Assembly: GCA_038880255.1 (NCBI GenBank) | Contig: JAVZSA010000054.1 | Location: forward strand, 1 to 6,457 | DNA: 6,457 bases | Origin: ARK-15 sp038880255 | Lineage (GTDB): Archaea; Thermoplasmatota; Thermoplasmata; Thermoplasmatales; ARK-15 | Direction of reading: 5' to 3' | Shown here: piece by piece, positions 6,102-6,457 of the stretch | Numbering within the stretch: position 1 is the first letter of the stretch | Layout: each line of letters opens with the position of its first letter | Translations under genes and position numbers: made by a program | The notes under the pieces: generated by a model | The model's input: the letters and a program-made list of their open reading frames with translations, nothing else | The model's database searches: none | Told to the model about the DNA's origin: nothing

Positions 6102-6457
6102 ATGAATGATGAAACAATTTCAATAAAAGGAGTTAAAAAAGAGTTATACAATACTATTAAGGATATTGCAAAAACAACAGGCAAAACTATAGGAGAAATA
6201 ACTAATGAAGCATATAAGTTATTTGTTTCCACAGCATCTGGAATAAAAGAAACTGGTGAACAATTTGTTCAGGGATTAAAAGAATCACAATTTTTGACAA
6301 TCTCAAATATAGATAACCTCGAAATTTCAGGAGTTGAAATTAAAAGTTACGGTAAAAAAGTTTTATTTAAAAATATTAATATATTAAAACTAAAGGAAAT
6401 TACTCAGGAAGATTTTAACAATTATGTAGTTTCAATTATTAATGTAAAAAGATTGGA
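6102..6457 (+). CDS. Partial protein: ribbon-helix-helix-like N-terminus followed by tandem repeats (cut by window end)
   Basis: The frame is open from the ATG at 6102 to the window end (118 codons plus two bases), so the C-terminus is missing. Residues 4-43 look like a ribbon-helix-helix DNA-binding fold: a short strand (ETISIKGV, 4-11), a helix (KKELYNTIKDIAKTTG, 12-27) and a second helix after a G-K-T-I turn (28-43), as in small archaeal regulators and antitoxins. After a linker helix (about 44-63) the rest is strand-like. A motif N-I/V-x-x-L recurs at 69-73, 91-95 and 114-118, every 22-23 residues, suggesting a solenoid-like domain that continues past the edge. I recognise no named family. 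The ATG is placed 26 bases after a TATA box and is the only in-frame start there. DNA binding, and control of its own promoter, are inferred from the fold and the nearby half-sites; I have no functional evidence. Confidence 0.75.
   Translation, partial: MNDETISIKGVKKELYNTIKDIAKTTGKTIGEITNEAYKLFVSTASGIKETGEQFVQGLKESQFLTISNIDNLEISGVEIKSYGKKVLFKNINILKLKEITQEDFNNYVVSIINVKRL

Noticed and set aside
6102..6457. Toxin-antitoxin antitoxin
   Set aside because: The ribbon-helix-helix-like start fits, but the long repeat-bearing C-terminus is atypical and no partner toxin gene can be seen in the window.

Overview
The window is AT-rich (roughly 30% G+C or slightly less, by eye) and reads as archaeal. Several genes lack a ribosome binding site but have a TATA-like element centred about 26 bases before the ATG. 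That is the layout expected for leaderless archaeal mRNAs. One gene inside an operon is instead preceded by a textbook Shine-Dalgarno sequence (AAGGAGGTGA). Leaderless first genes combined with Shine-Dalgarno signals inside operons are known from Thermoplasmatales and Sulfolobales. The protein families and the heavily N-glycosylatable, cysteine-free secreted enzyme also fit an acidophilic, Thermoplasmata-like archaeon, but that taxon is an inference and not a proof.

Left two thirds (10-4424, minus strand) is a tightly packed three-gene operon. In transcription order it holds: (1) a secreted phosphoesterase of the phospholipase C/acid phosphatase family with an unusual seven-helix membrane domain at its C-terminus; (2) an FAD-linked oxidase related to alkyl-dihydroxyacetone-phosphate synthase (AGPS); and (3) a diacylglycerol-kinase-family lipid kinase. 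The gaps are 2 and 6 bases, and the last codons of gene 1 double as the ribosome binding site of gene 2. Together the three suggest lipid head-group removal outside the cell, flavin chemistry on a glycerol-lipid-like or 2-hydroxyacid-like substrate, and re-phosphorylation of a lipid alcohol inside. This is the strongest candidate here for an undescribed system, because archaeal membrane lipids are not known to be made by the AGPS route.

Right third: a GNAT acetyltransferase (minus strand, ending at 4474) and an EamA/DMT-family ten-helix transporter (plus strand, 5161-6024) diverge from a 51-base gap. A single near-palindromic TATA element lies exactly midway and could serve both directions. 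At the right edge (6102 to the window end) is the start of a protein with a ribbon-helix-helix-like N-terminus followed by a roughly 22-residue tandem repeat. Its promoter is surrounded by repeated GATTAC half-sites, which suggests autoregulation.

There is no stretch above 300 bases without a gene. I see no tRNA, rRNA, CRISPR array or insertion sequence.
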